Assembly (NCBI GenBank): GCA_023263045.1
Contig: JALQXU010000051.1
Location: forward strand, 1 to 6,378
Length of the DNA stretch: 6,378 nucleotides
Direction of reading: 5' to 3'
Source of the DNA: Pontimonas sp.
GTDB lineage: Bacteria > Actinomycetota > Actinomycetes > Actinomycetales > Microbacteriaceae
Both the position numbers and the translations under genes were made by a program. Below the pieces are notes generated by a model that made no database searches, had not been told where the DNA came from, and saw only the letters and a list, made by a program, of their open reading frames with translations. Positions 1-5,008 of the stretch are shown here, piece after piece. How positions within the stretch are numbered: position 1 is the stretch's first letter; each line of letters opens with the position of its first letter.

Positions 1-1
1 C

Positions 2-661
2 AACCACGCGCGCCGCGACGGAAGAGGGGGCAAGGCCCGGGGCAAAGGCCGGAGCCGACCCAGCAAGGGGGTGCTTCGACAGCTCTGTCTCGGTGTGACC
101 GGGGCGAGCATCGATCATCCGGATACCGGCACGACGCAATTCTCGACCCGCAGCCACACCATAGGAGTGCAGGGCACTCTTGACCGCCGAATAAGCAGCA
201 ATACCCGCCGTGGGCGCCTCAGCGACCACACCACTGAGAGTCAGCGCAAAGGGTGATCCCCCGGCTGCTGCGCTTGCGATGAGAGCTGGGGTAGCCTCCC
301 GAAGCACGCTCATCCACGCCCTCGTGTTGACCTGCCACAAGCGCTCAATCACCTCATCCGAAAGTTCCGAAGTCGATCCAAAGGCCACCGCTCCCGCTGC
401 ATAAATCACACCATCGAGCTTTCCGTGGGCAGACACAGCGCTCGCAACAGCGTGTGCAGGGATTCCGGGGCGTGTGATGTCACCAGCTACCAATGTTCCG
501 GGGATTCCTACACTCGAAAGCCTCCCCTCGTCTCTGGCCACGAGTGTGAGTGAAGCCCCAGCCTCCGAGAGAAGTCTCGATATTTCTCGACCAAGCCCGC
601 CAGTAGCGCCGACAACAAGAATTGATGCACCAGTAATGTCCGTCATGATGCTCATGCTCAC
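2..661 (-). CDS. Short-chain dehydrogenase/reductase (SDR), C-terminus cut by the left window edge
   Basis: The frame is open for 220 codons from a GTG at 661 to the window edge, with no stop. It encodes a Rossmann-fold NAD(P)-dependent oxidoreductase of the classical SDR type, probably cytoplasmic; the substrate is not predictable. Visible motifs are the dinucleotide loop GATGGLG (residues 18-24), Arg43 after the second strand, which favours NADP(H), Asp61 in GDIT, the AAG motif in 'IYAAGAV', Asn112 in 'QVNT', catalytic Ser143 with Tyr157-x-x-x-Lys161 ('YSAVK'), and 'RPGHTET' at 186-192. The full Asn-Ser-Tyr-Lys tetrad is present, so the enzyme should be active. SDRs run to about 250 residues, so roughly 30 are probably missing. 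GTG661 is chosen because GGAG lies 8 bases upstream; ATG655 and ATG646 are in-frame alternatives. It starts 28 bases after the tadG-like gene, so it is probably co-transcribed, but no role in pilus biology is evident. Confidence 0.9.
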   Translation of the reverse strand, partial: MSMSIMTDITGASILVVGATGGLGREISRLLSEAGASLTLVARDEGRLSSVGIPGTLVAGDITRPGIPAHAVASAVSAHGKLDGVIYAAGAVAFGSTSELSDEVIERLWQVNTRAWMSVLREATPALIASAAAGGSPFALTLSGVVAEAPTAGIAAYSAVKSALHSYGVAAGRELRRAGIRMIDARPGHTETELSKHPLAGSAPAFAPGLAPSSVAARVV

Positions 662-669
662 AGACCAAG

Positions 670-673
670 CTCC
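670..673 (-). promoter_or_regulatory. Ribosome binding site that decides the SDR start
   Basis: GGAG on the minus strand lies 8 bases before the GTG at 661, 14 bases before the ATG at 655 and 23 before the ATG at 646. The 8-base spacing is the usual one, so the GTG is the likeliest start. The site lies in the 28-base gap after the tadG-like stop (TAG, 690-692). No terminator-like hairpin was seen in that gap, which fits read-through from the pilus genes. Confidence 0.5.
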
Positions 674-689
674 ATGTCCGCCGAGAGGG

Positions 690-1112
690 CTACCTAAGGA
701 ACGTTTGAGCCCGGGCTTCGACTTGAATCCGCAACGTTGTCGGCAGAAAATGTGACACCACCGGTGGAGACCACAGACTGGATAGCCCCACTTCCGCATG
801 CCAGCCATCCGGTGTGTGGGCTGACTCCAGGACAACCTTGGTCAGTTCCTGGGAACCCACCGTCTCGAGAAACTCCTCTGCAGATTGTCGAACACGATAT
901 GAAGTCAGAGGGGCTCGAACTCTACTGCCCTGCTTGGAGACTGCTGTCGGATCAAAGCTCTCGGATGCAAAGACTGCGGCCCCATCCGCGAGGGAATAAA
1001 GGCGTTGTCTCTCGATCAGAAGAGATGAGGCGCCTGCGACACCGAGCGCCATACTGAGAAGAAGAACAGTGGCTCCGCCGAAGAGCGGCATCATGCTTCC
1101 ACGCTCACTCAT
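690..1112 (-). CDS. TadG-like / Rv3654c-type TadE-like minor pilin, 140 aa
   Basis: This is a small membrane-anchored protein likely to act as a minor pilin or assembly factor of the Tad pilus. The N-terminus is short and polar (MSERG), followed by a hydrophobic segment at about residues 8-33 and then a conserved-looking 'LLIERQRLYSLADGAAVFAS' stretch (31-50). That pattern (a reverse-turn helix with 'ADGAA') is typical of TadG/TadE-like proteins in actinobacterial Tad loci, the family described as helicase/secretion neighbourhood TadE-like. The remaining 90 residues are probably extracytoplasmic. The start overlaps the tadF-like stop by four bases (ATGA) and has a good GGAG seven bases upstream. 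Unlike its two neighbours it has Leu rather than Glu at the fifth position after Gly5 (G-SMMP-LF). Full-length TadG proteins of Proteobacteria are much longer and carry a von Willebrand domain, which is absent here. The family call is firm, the exact role is inferred. Confidence 0.8.
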   Translation of the reverse strand: MSERGSMMPLFGGATVLLLSMALGVAGASSLLIERQRLYSLADGAAVFASESFDPTAVSKQGSRVRAPLTSYRVRQSAEEFLETVGSQELTKVVLESAHTPDGWHAEVGLSSLWSPPVVSHFLPTTLRIQVEARAQTFLR

Positions 1113-1558
1113 CGAGGAGCTCCATAGCGGGATACAACCCGAGCTGACTCGGCCGAAACCATCACTGTTTCCGCGCCGAGAACACCGGGCAAGAAATCAC
1201 TCGTGAAAATAGGAGCATCCACAGCTACCCACATAGTGACGACGGACCCGGGTGAGAGGCACGAGGCCGGAGCGCACTTCCGCTGAAATCCGGAAAAGGT
1301 CGAGAATCCGTGATTTTTCACAGCAACTAACGCAGCTCGCTCAGCCCGTCGTGACGCTTCGACAAGGTCGGTTTCCTGGACAAATACCCTCGCAGCTTGC
1401 GTTGCAGCGCTGTTCGCAGCAAGTTGTGCCTCTTGAATCGACCAGAGGCTCATGCCCAGAAACATCACAGGAATCATGACCCCCACGCCGAACACGAGAA
1501 ACTCCAGTGATGCTCGACCTGACTCCGGGGACTTATCGGACGTAATCCAGGGGCGCAT
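1109..1558 (-). CDS. TadF-like (TadE-family) pseudopilin, 149 aa
   Basis: This is a single-pass membrane protein of the TadE/TadF family, expected to be a minor component of the Tad pilus or its assembly machine. A polar leader ends in 'PESG' and is followed by RASLEF and a hydrophobic segment (about residues 19-40). The pattern Gly14, four residues, Glu19-Phe20 matches the prepilin-peptidase signal of Flp/TadE pseudopilins. A helix 'NSAATQAARVFVQ' follows, as in other TadE-like proteins. The extracytoplasmic part has two cysteines, Cys95 and Cys100, four residues apart. The start is uncertain. ATG1558 is preferred because AAGTGAG sits five bases upstream, the same arrangement as at mgtE; an in-frame GTG at 1564 would add two residues. 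Either way the gene overlaps the end of tadE, by 26 or 32 bases. Its own stop overlaps the tadG-like start (ATGA). The name TadF rests on position and topology, not on a specific match. Confidence 0.8.
   Translation of the reverse strand: MRPWITSDKSPESGRASLEFLVFGVGVMIPVMFLGMSLWSIQEAQLAANSAATQAARVFVQETDLVEASRRAERAALVAVKNHGFSTFSGFQRKCAPASCLSPGSVVTMWVAVDAPIFTSDFLPGVLGAETVMVSAESARVVSRYGAPR
1120..1123 (-). promoter_or_regulatory. Ribosome binding site of the tadG-like gene
   Basis: GGAG on the minus strand is 7 bases before the ATG at 1112 and lies inside the end of the tadF-like coding sequence. It supports this ATG, whose ATGA overlaps the preceding stop. It is one of the few clear Shine-Dalgarno matches in the Tad block. 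It also forms half of the small palindrome GGAGCTCC (1116-1123), so it could be partly paired. Confidence 0.5.
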
Positions 1559-1907
1559 GCGCACTCACTTTCATCACTCCCCCCGCACTCCACAGACCAA
1601 GCGCAGGAACGGGGGCGTTGACGGTCACCTCCAGAGTCGGAACTCCTAAAGCGGTTGAATTGGCAACGGTAATTTCCTGCGAATACTGGGATGACAGCGA
1701 CGCCTCGATCAGTGATCTGCTACGAGACACTGCGTCTGTGTGGCTCGCGTCCACGAGACTCCCTGCCCTCGCGCCCTCTGATGCCGCGGAGACAAGGACC
1801 TGGCGAACATACCCGGCCACCACTATTTGGATTGAGCCAAGCGCAAGAGCCGCGAGAAGAGCACTCACGAGGACAAACTCTGCCGGAGCATTCCCCCGCT
1901 CCAGCAC
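1533..1907 (-). CDS. tadE: TadE-family pseudopilin, 124 aa
   Basis: This is a TadE-like protein, a membrane-anchored minor pilin of the Tad system. The N-terminus MLERG-NAPA-EF places Glu10-Phe11 five and six residues after Gly5, the classic processing pattern of Flp and TadE/TadF prepilins. It is followed by a hydrophobic helix (about residues 11-33) and the TadE hallmark 'AASEGARAGSLVD' (41-53). The rest (54-124) has alternating strand-like character and no cysteines. The start codon is GTG at 1907, one base after the TAG stop of the pilin-like gene, with only a weak ACAGG eight bases upstream. No other in-frame start precedes the Gly/Glu motif. Translation probably depends on coupling to the pilin-like gene. 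The 3' end overlaps the tadF-like gene out of frame. Length and motif fit the family well. Confidence 0.85.
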   Translation of the reverse strand: MLERGNAPAEFVLVSALLAALALGSIQIVVAGYVRQVLVSAASEGARAGSLVDASHTDAVSRSRSLIEASLSSQYSQEITVANSTALGVPTLEVTVNAPVPALGLWSAGGVMKVSAHAPLDYVR

Positions 1908-1908
1908 T

Positions 1909-2091
1909 CTAAAAACCTGTCACTCGAGTAATGGCCTGCTCAAATACACCTGAGAGGGCTGGTCCTGCTGCCGACCAAATAACAACAACGAGTCCGGCTG
2001 TCATGAGGGTAATCAAGACCCAACCCGGAACATCTCCGCGTTGGTAGTCATTGTCTGTCCGAAGTACTCGGGGGTGCTCGATGCTCTTCAT
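1909..2091 (-). CDS. Flp-like Tad pilin candidate, 60 aa, non-canonical signal
   Basis: This small protein has a 19-20-residue polar, partly charged leader, a single hydrophobic helix (about residues 22-42, 'VPGWVLITLMTAGLVVVIW') and a short tail ending 'ITRVTGF'. Size, topology and position between tadC and tadE are those of the structural Flp pilin, the subunit that would polymerise into the fibre. It is not a textbook Flp: the Gly-x4-Glu-Tyr processing motif is missing. The best equivalent is Gly19 followed by DVPG and Trp24, so Trp stands where Glu5 should be. It also does not resemble the DUF4244 peptide (TAEYAVG type) found here in mycobacteria. Related 'RGDVPGWV' peptides may be a Microbacteriaceae version, but that is from memory. 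ATG2091 is the only reasonable start; no Shine-Dalgarno sequence precedes it. The gene is real by context and hydrophobicity; pilin function is inferred. Confidence 0.72.
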   Translation of the reverse strand: MKSIEHPRVLRTDNDYQRGDVPGWVLITLMTAGLVVVIWSAAGPALSGVFEQAITRVTGF

Positions 2092-2097
2092 AGGGTG

Positions 2098-2103
2098 ACG
2101 GTA
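2098..2103 (-). promoter_or_regulatory. Possible -10 element for a leaderless pilin mRNA
   Basis: On the minus strand TACCGT (matching the actinobacterial -10 pattern TAnnnT) ends exactly six bases before the ATG at 2091. A transcript starting there would begin at the A of ATG. The same start has no ribosome binding site, as expected for a leaderless message. No good -35 was found at 17 bases, and TAnnnT is common by chance, so this is only a candidate. It lies in the 56-base gap after tadC, the longest gap inside the Tad block. Confidence 0.25.
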
Positions 2104-2147
2104 TCGGGTATCACTTCGACTGAACTGTTCTTTTCCACAGGTGACTG

Positions 2148-3080
2148 TCAGAGCCCAAATTCCAGAGCCTCAAGACCCGGATACACCGCAAAAATAACCG
2201 TAACGGGAAGAATCAAGGCCACCATCGGCACCAACATCTGTACCTCGGCTTTACCAGCTTTATCGACGAGTGAACGCGAATACTCCGCATGTGCATCAGA
2301 CCCATGTGACTGGATAACCTCAGCTAAAGGAGCCCCTCGATCGAGTGCTTGAGCCAGGTGTTCCACAAAAGCAGCAACAGGAGCACTCCCCATCCGCTTT
2401 GCCGACTCTCGAAGAGCCTCCCCTAACATGGCTCCCTCATCGACGTCCTCCATGACCCGGGCCCACTCTTGACCGAGCTCACCTCTGGCACGCTGGGATA
2501 CTCGGGAGAGGGCTCTGGGAAGCGAATCCCCTGCGGTGAGGGACAATCCGAGGAGCTCCAGCAACGTCGGAAATTCCTCTCGTATTCTCTGAGACCGTTG
2601 GGCCACCTCACGCGCCAAAGCGGCATCACTGAGCAGTATCGCCACGAGCACAACAGCGCATAATCCTGCCGCCAGACCCGCAACCCACGGTGCTGAGAGT
2701 GACGGTGCTAAGAGAGCTCCTGCAAGAGCCACTCCGCCTCCCGAAACACCGACCATGAGCGCCCGCCTGGCGCGATAATCCTCAAAATCGTCTCGACGGC
2801 CGGACTGATCAAACAGCACGCGCTGAGAGTCTCGCCCCCCTAAGAACCGATCGAGCCTTTCTGCCCACTCGCGAACGGTGGGCGAAAAGATGATTCCCAT
2901 GACCACCAGAGGATTGCTCTCGCTCCTCTTGGTCATCTCGCGAGCCTCTGCTGAGACATCAACCAGATATGGCGCAATCCGTTCAGCCATCGTGGGCTTT
3001 GGCTTGGGGATAGCCAGCGCAACCAGTAGCCACAATCCGGCCCCGAGCGTGCCTCCTAGAAGGAGGATTTCAGGAGTCAC
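2148..3080 (-). CDS. tadC: TadC, type II secretion F-family membrane platform protein, 310 aa
   Basis: This is the second inner-membrane platform protein of the Tad apparatus, partner of TadB and target of the CpaF ATPase. Hydrophobic segments lie at about residues 4-24, 108-128, 131-151 and 283-303. The T2SSF domain spans about 164-300, with the cytoplasmic four-helix part 'REEFPTLLELLGLSLTAG' and the family ending 'GKAEVQMLVPMVALILPVTV' then FAVYPGL. The true start is GTG3080: it overlaps the TadB stop by four bases (GTGA), has GGTGG six bases upstream, and begins directly at a hydrophobic helix. The frame is open further upstream to 3281, but those 67 codons lie inside tadB and give a non-membrane, Arg/Gly-rich sequence, so they are rejected. 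Length is normal, unlike the short M. tuberculosis homologue. Confidence 0.9.
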   Translation of the reverse strand: MTPEILLLGGTLGAGLWLLVALAIPKPKPTMAERIAPYLVDVSAEAREMTKRSESNPLVVMGIIFSPTVREWAERLDRFLGGRDSQRVLFDQSGRRDDFEDYRARRALMVGVSGGGVALAGALLAPSLSAPWVAGLAAGLCAVVLVAILLSDAALAREVAQRSQRIREEFPTLLELLGLSLTAGDSLPRALSRVSQRARGELGQEWARVMEDVDEGAMLGEALRESAKRMGSAPVAAFVEHLAQALDRGAPLAEVIQSHGSDAHAEYSRSLVDKAGKAEVQMLVPMVALILPVTVIFAVYPGLEALEFGL

Positions 3081-3979
3081 CCGAGCCACCGACGCTGAAT
3101 TGGAAGAGATCCAATTTTTTTCATCATCCCAAAAGCCACCATGCTCGCGACTGCCCCAAGAACGAGAATTCCTGCCCCCTCCGGACTTTGATACGCGGAG
3201 AGGGTCGCCTCGCGCGTCCCGATGAGCAGGAGCACGACCCACGGCGCACACACCGCGAGCACGGAAGCGGAGCGAATCCACGACTGTTGTGCATGAGCGT
3301 CTTCCCTGACAGCGATATCCGCACGCACGCTCTTTTGCAGATCGAGTAACACACTGGGAAGATTCATTCCCCCGACTTCGTGCGCCATTCGAAGCACCTC
3401 GACAATACGATCGCCAACAGGATCGGCTAAACGGCGTCCCAATCGTTCCAGAACATCATCTGTCGCAAGACCACGAGCAAGATCCAAGTCGAGCTCCTCG
3501 AGCGGATCCACAATGTCTCGGGGAAGCGTCTTCGGTAACGCAAGGAGCGCACCCGTAACGTCATGACCGGACCGAACTCCTGCCCGGAGATGATCAATCA
3601 CGCCGGGCCACGATTTCCGAAGTCTCGATGCGCGCTGATTCTTCAACCTCGAGAGGTAGGCACCTCCCACGACTGGAGTGGCCACAGCTGAAATTACCCC
3701 GAGGGCTGGAATCGGAATGAAGGCCACGACAAGTACCCCCATCACTGCTCCAGCGACCAGACCACCCGAAAGAACTACCCGAGGGTCCACTGCGTCTAAT
3801 CCGGCCTCCGCGAGGAGTGCGGTCAGCCCGAAGAGCCTCGGTCTCTTGCGCTGATTTGCTGGAACATCGGTGTCGATCGCTGGGGACTTTGTCCTCCGAA
3901 TGAAAGAAACCCCCGAGAGCGTAATCAACCACGCACCCAAACCTAAGAAGGCACCGAGGAACACGGTGAGAGGCGTCAT
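3077..3979 (-). CDS. tadB: TadB, type II secretion F-family membrane platform protein, 300 aa
   Basis: This is the first of the paired inner-membrane platform proteins that transmit CpaF motion to the growing pilus. Likely membrane segments are residues 3-22, 68-88, 92-107, 238-254 and 267-285. Between the third and fourth lies the cytoplasmic T2SSF helical domain (about 124-235), which holds 'WPGVIDHLRAGVRSGHDVTGA' split over 124-144 and 'MAHEVGGMNLPSVLLDLQ' (198-215); the Glu-x-Gly-Gly pattern after the third helix is typical. ATG3979 overlaps the cpaF stop by four bases (ATGA) and has GAGGG upstream in the end of cpaF. The stop overlaps the tadC start. TadB and TadC share an architecture, so the names follow gene order: the gene next to the ATPase is TadB. 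Nothing looks truncated or foreign. Confidence 0.9.
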   Translation of the reverse strand: MTPLTVFLGAFLGLGAWLITLSGVSFIRRTKSPAIDTDVPANQRKRPRLFGLTALLAEAGLDAVDPRVVLSGGLVAGAVMGVLVVAFIPIPALGVISAVATPVVGGAYLSRLKNQRASRLRKSWPGVIDHLRAGVRSGHDVTGALLALPKTLPRDIVDPLEELDLDLARGLATDDVLERLGRRLADPVGDRIVEVLRMAHEVGGMNLPSVLLDLQKSVRADIAVREDAHAQQSWIRSASVLAVCAPWVVLLLIGTREATLSAYQSPEGAGILVLGAVASMVAFGMMKKIGSLPIQRRWLG

Positions 3980-4959
3980 GGGTCGACCCTCATGTCGATG
4001 AGATTGCCTCCCACCCGATGGAATACGGGAGCCGTCTCAATCTCACCGTCGACGAGCACCCCCGTGGGGGCAAGGATGTCGATGACGCGCCTCACCCCAT
4101 CGGGCCCACGTTCCAGGTGCACGACAACGTCGATAGTCCCGGCGACGGTCGGCAAAACAAAAGAGTGGTCGATGTTTTTGCCAGCAAGGAGGGGAAGGGT
4201 ACAGAGCTTGATGAGGGCGTGCTGCGCACTCTTGGCGTGAAGAGAACACATTCCCGGCAGGCCAGAGTTCAGAGCAATCAAGAGATCGAGAGCCTCAGCC
4301 TCCCGGACTTCCCCCACAACCAGTCGATCGGGGCGCATACGGAGTGCCTCTTTCACGAGGCGACGAAGTGTGACCTCCCCTGTTCCTTCCAAACTTTCGC
4401 CCCGACATTGCATCCCCACATGGTCTGATCGGTTGAGAGCAAGCTCAAAGGTTTCTTCGACGGTCACAATCCGCTCGCGGTCATCGATAGCATCCAGAAG
4501 AGCCATCAGCATCGTTGTTTTGCCAGCCTGCGTCGCGCCCGAGACGAGGACACTCTTCCGATCCGCGACGGATTCGCGAAGGTAGGTGGCAGCAGCAGCA
4601 GTTATTACTTCCGCCATCACCAAATCATCGAGGCTCCGCAGTGATGGGGAGAACTTCCGGATATTGATAGACCAGTGCTCTCTCGTAATGTCCGGTATGA
4701 CGACGTGGAGCCTCGAACCATCCGGGAGTGAGGCATCGACAAACGGACTCGAAACATCGACTCGGCGCCCAGTGAAGCGAAGTGTTCTCTCAACAAACGC
4801 TCTGATATCCATGGCAGATACATCCATCGGCACAGGCCTGGAAACGCCGTCCTCGGCGACAAAAACTTGGTTCGGCCCATTTACCCAGACTTCTTCGAGG
4901 CTCGGATTCGCCACCAAATCATCGAGGGAGGACGTGCCCTCACCCATCACGGTGCTCAT
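3976..4959 (-). CDS. cpaF: CpaF/TadA-type secretion ATPase, 327 aa
   Basis: This cytoplasmic AAA-like type II/IV secretion ATPase forms a hexamer and powers pilus extension through TadB/TadC. All catalytic elements are visible: an N-terminal 'LEEVWVNGPNQVFV' domain (21-34), 'RFTGRRVDVSSPFVDASLPD' (61-80), 'RKFSPSLRSLDDLV' (101-114), Walker A GATQAGKT (141-148), Asp box 'VTVEETFEL' (165-173), arginine-rich 'TLRRLVKEALRMRPDRLVVG' with Walker B ending in VVGEVRE (214-220), and the His box 'GLPGMCSLHAKSAQ' (233-246) with His241. The GLPGMC form is characteristic of actinobacterial members. ATG4959 is the first possible start: the frame has a TAA upstream and no other start codon. The protein therefore lacks most of the N-terminal helical region of longer CpaF proteins (350-450 aa). 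It follows mgtE by 49 bases and begins the overlapping Tad run. Confidence 0.95.
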   Translation of the reverse strand: MSTVMGEGTSSLDDLVANPSLEEVWVNGPNQVFVAEDGVSRPVPMDVSAMDIRAFVERTLRFTGRRVDVSSPFVDASLPDGSRLHVVIPDITREHWSINIRKFSPSLRSLDDLVMAEVITAAAATYLRESVADRKSVLVSGATQAGKTTMLMALLDAIDDRERIVTVEETFELALNRSDHVGMQCRGESLEGTGEVTLRRLVKEALRMRPDRLVVGEVREAEALDLLIALNSGLPGMCSLHAKSAQHALIKLCTLPLLAGKNIDHSFVLPTVAGTIDVVVHLERGPDGVRRVIDILAPTGVLVDGEIETAPVFHRVGGNLIDMRVDP

Positions 4960-4990
4960 GCCACCACTGTGCCTTTCGGGACATGGTGGC
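4960..4990 (-). repeat. 7-bp inverted repeat touching the cpaF start codon
   Basis: In the 49-base gap between mgtE and cpaF, minus-strand GCCACCA (4984-4990) is followed after 17 bases by its exact complement TGGTGGC (4960-4966), whose last base is next to the ATG of cpaF. One further U-G wobble could extend the stem. The loop carries GAAAGG, the only Shine-Dalgarno-like sequence before cpaF. As RNA it could fold at the start codon and modulate translation; as DNA it could be an operator. There is no U-run, so it is not a normal terminator. No convincing promoter was found in the gap. The inverted repeat is seen directly; any function is inferred. Confidence 0.4.
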
Positions 4991-5008
4991 GTCGAAAGTT
5001 ATCCCCAG

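Noticed and set aside
737..1057. Plus-strand open frame of 106 codons opposite the tadG-like gene
   Set aside because: It is a shadow frame without hydrophobic or domain features, while the minus strand carries a gene with a proper start, ribosome site and operon overlap.
3081..3281. 67-codon upstream extension of tadC
   Set aside because: It lies inside tadB in another frame, gives an Arg/Gly-rich sequence unlike any TadC N-terminus, and the GTG at 3080 forms a four-base overlap with the tadB stop and starts at a membrane helix.
3980..3989. Perfect 10-bp palindrome GGGTCGACCC just before the tadB start
   Set aside because: It lies in the end of cpaF, encodes ordinary residues there, and is short enough to occur by chance; no partner copy was noticed.
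4018..4428. Plus-strand open frame of 136 codons inside cpaF
   Set aside because: It is a shadow of the Walker B and His box coding region on the other strand; composition is implausible and no ribosome site of note was seen.
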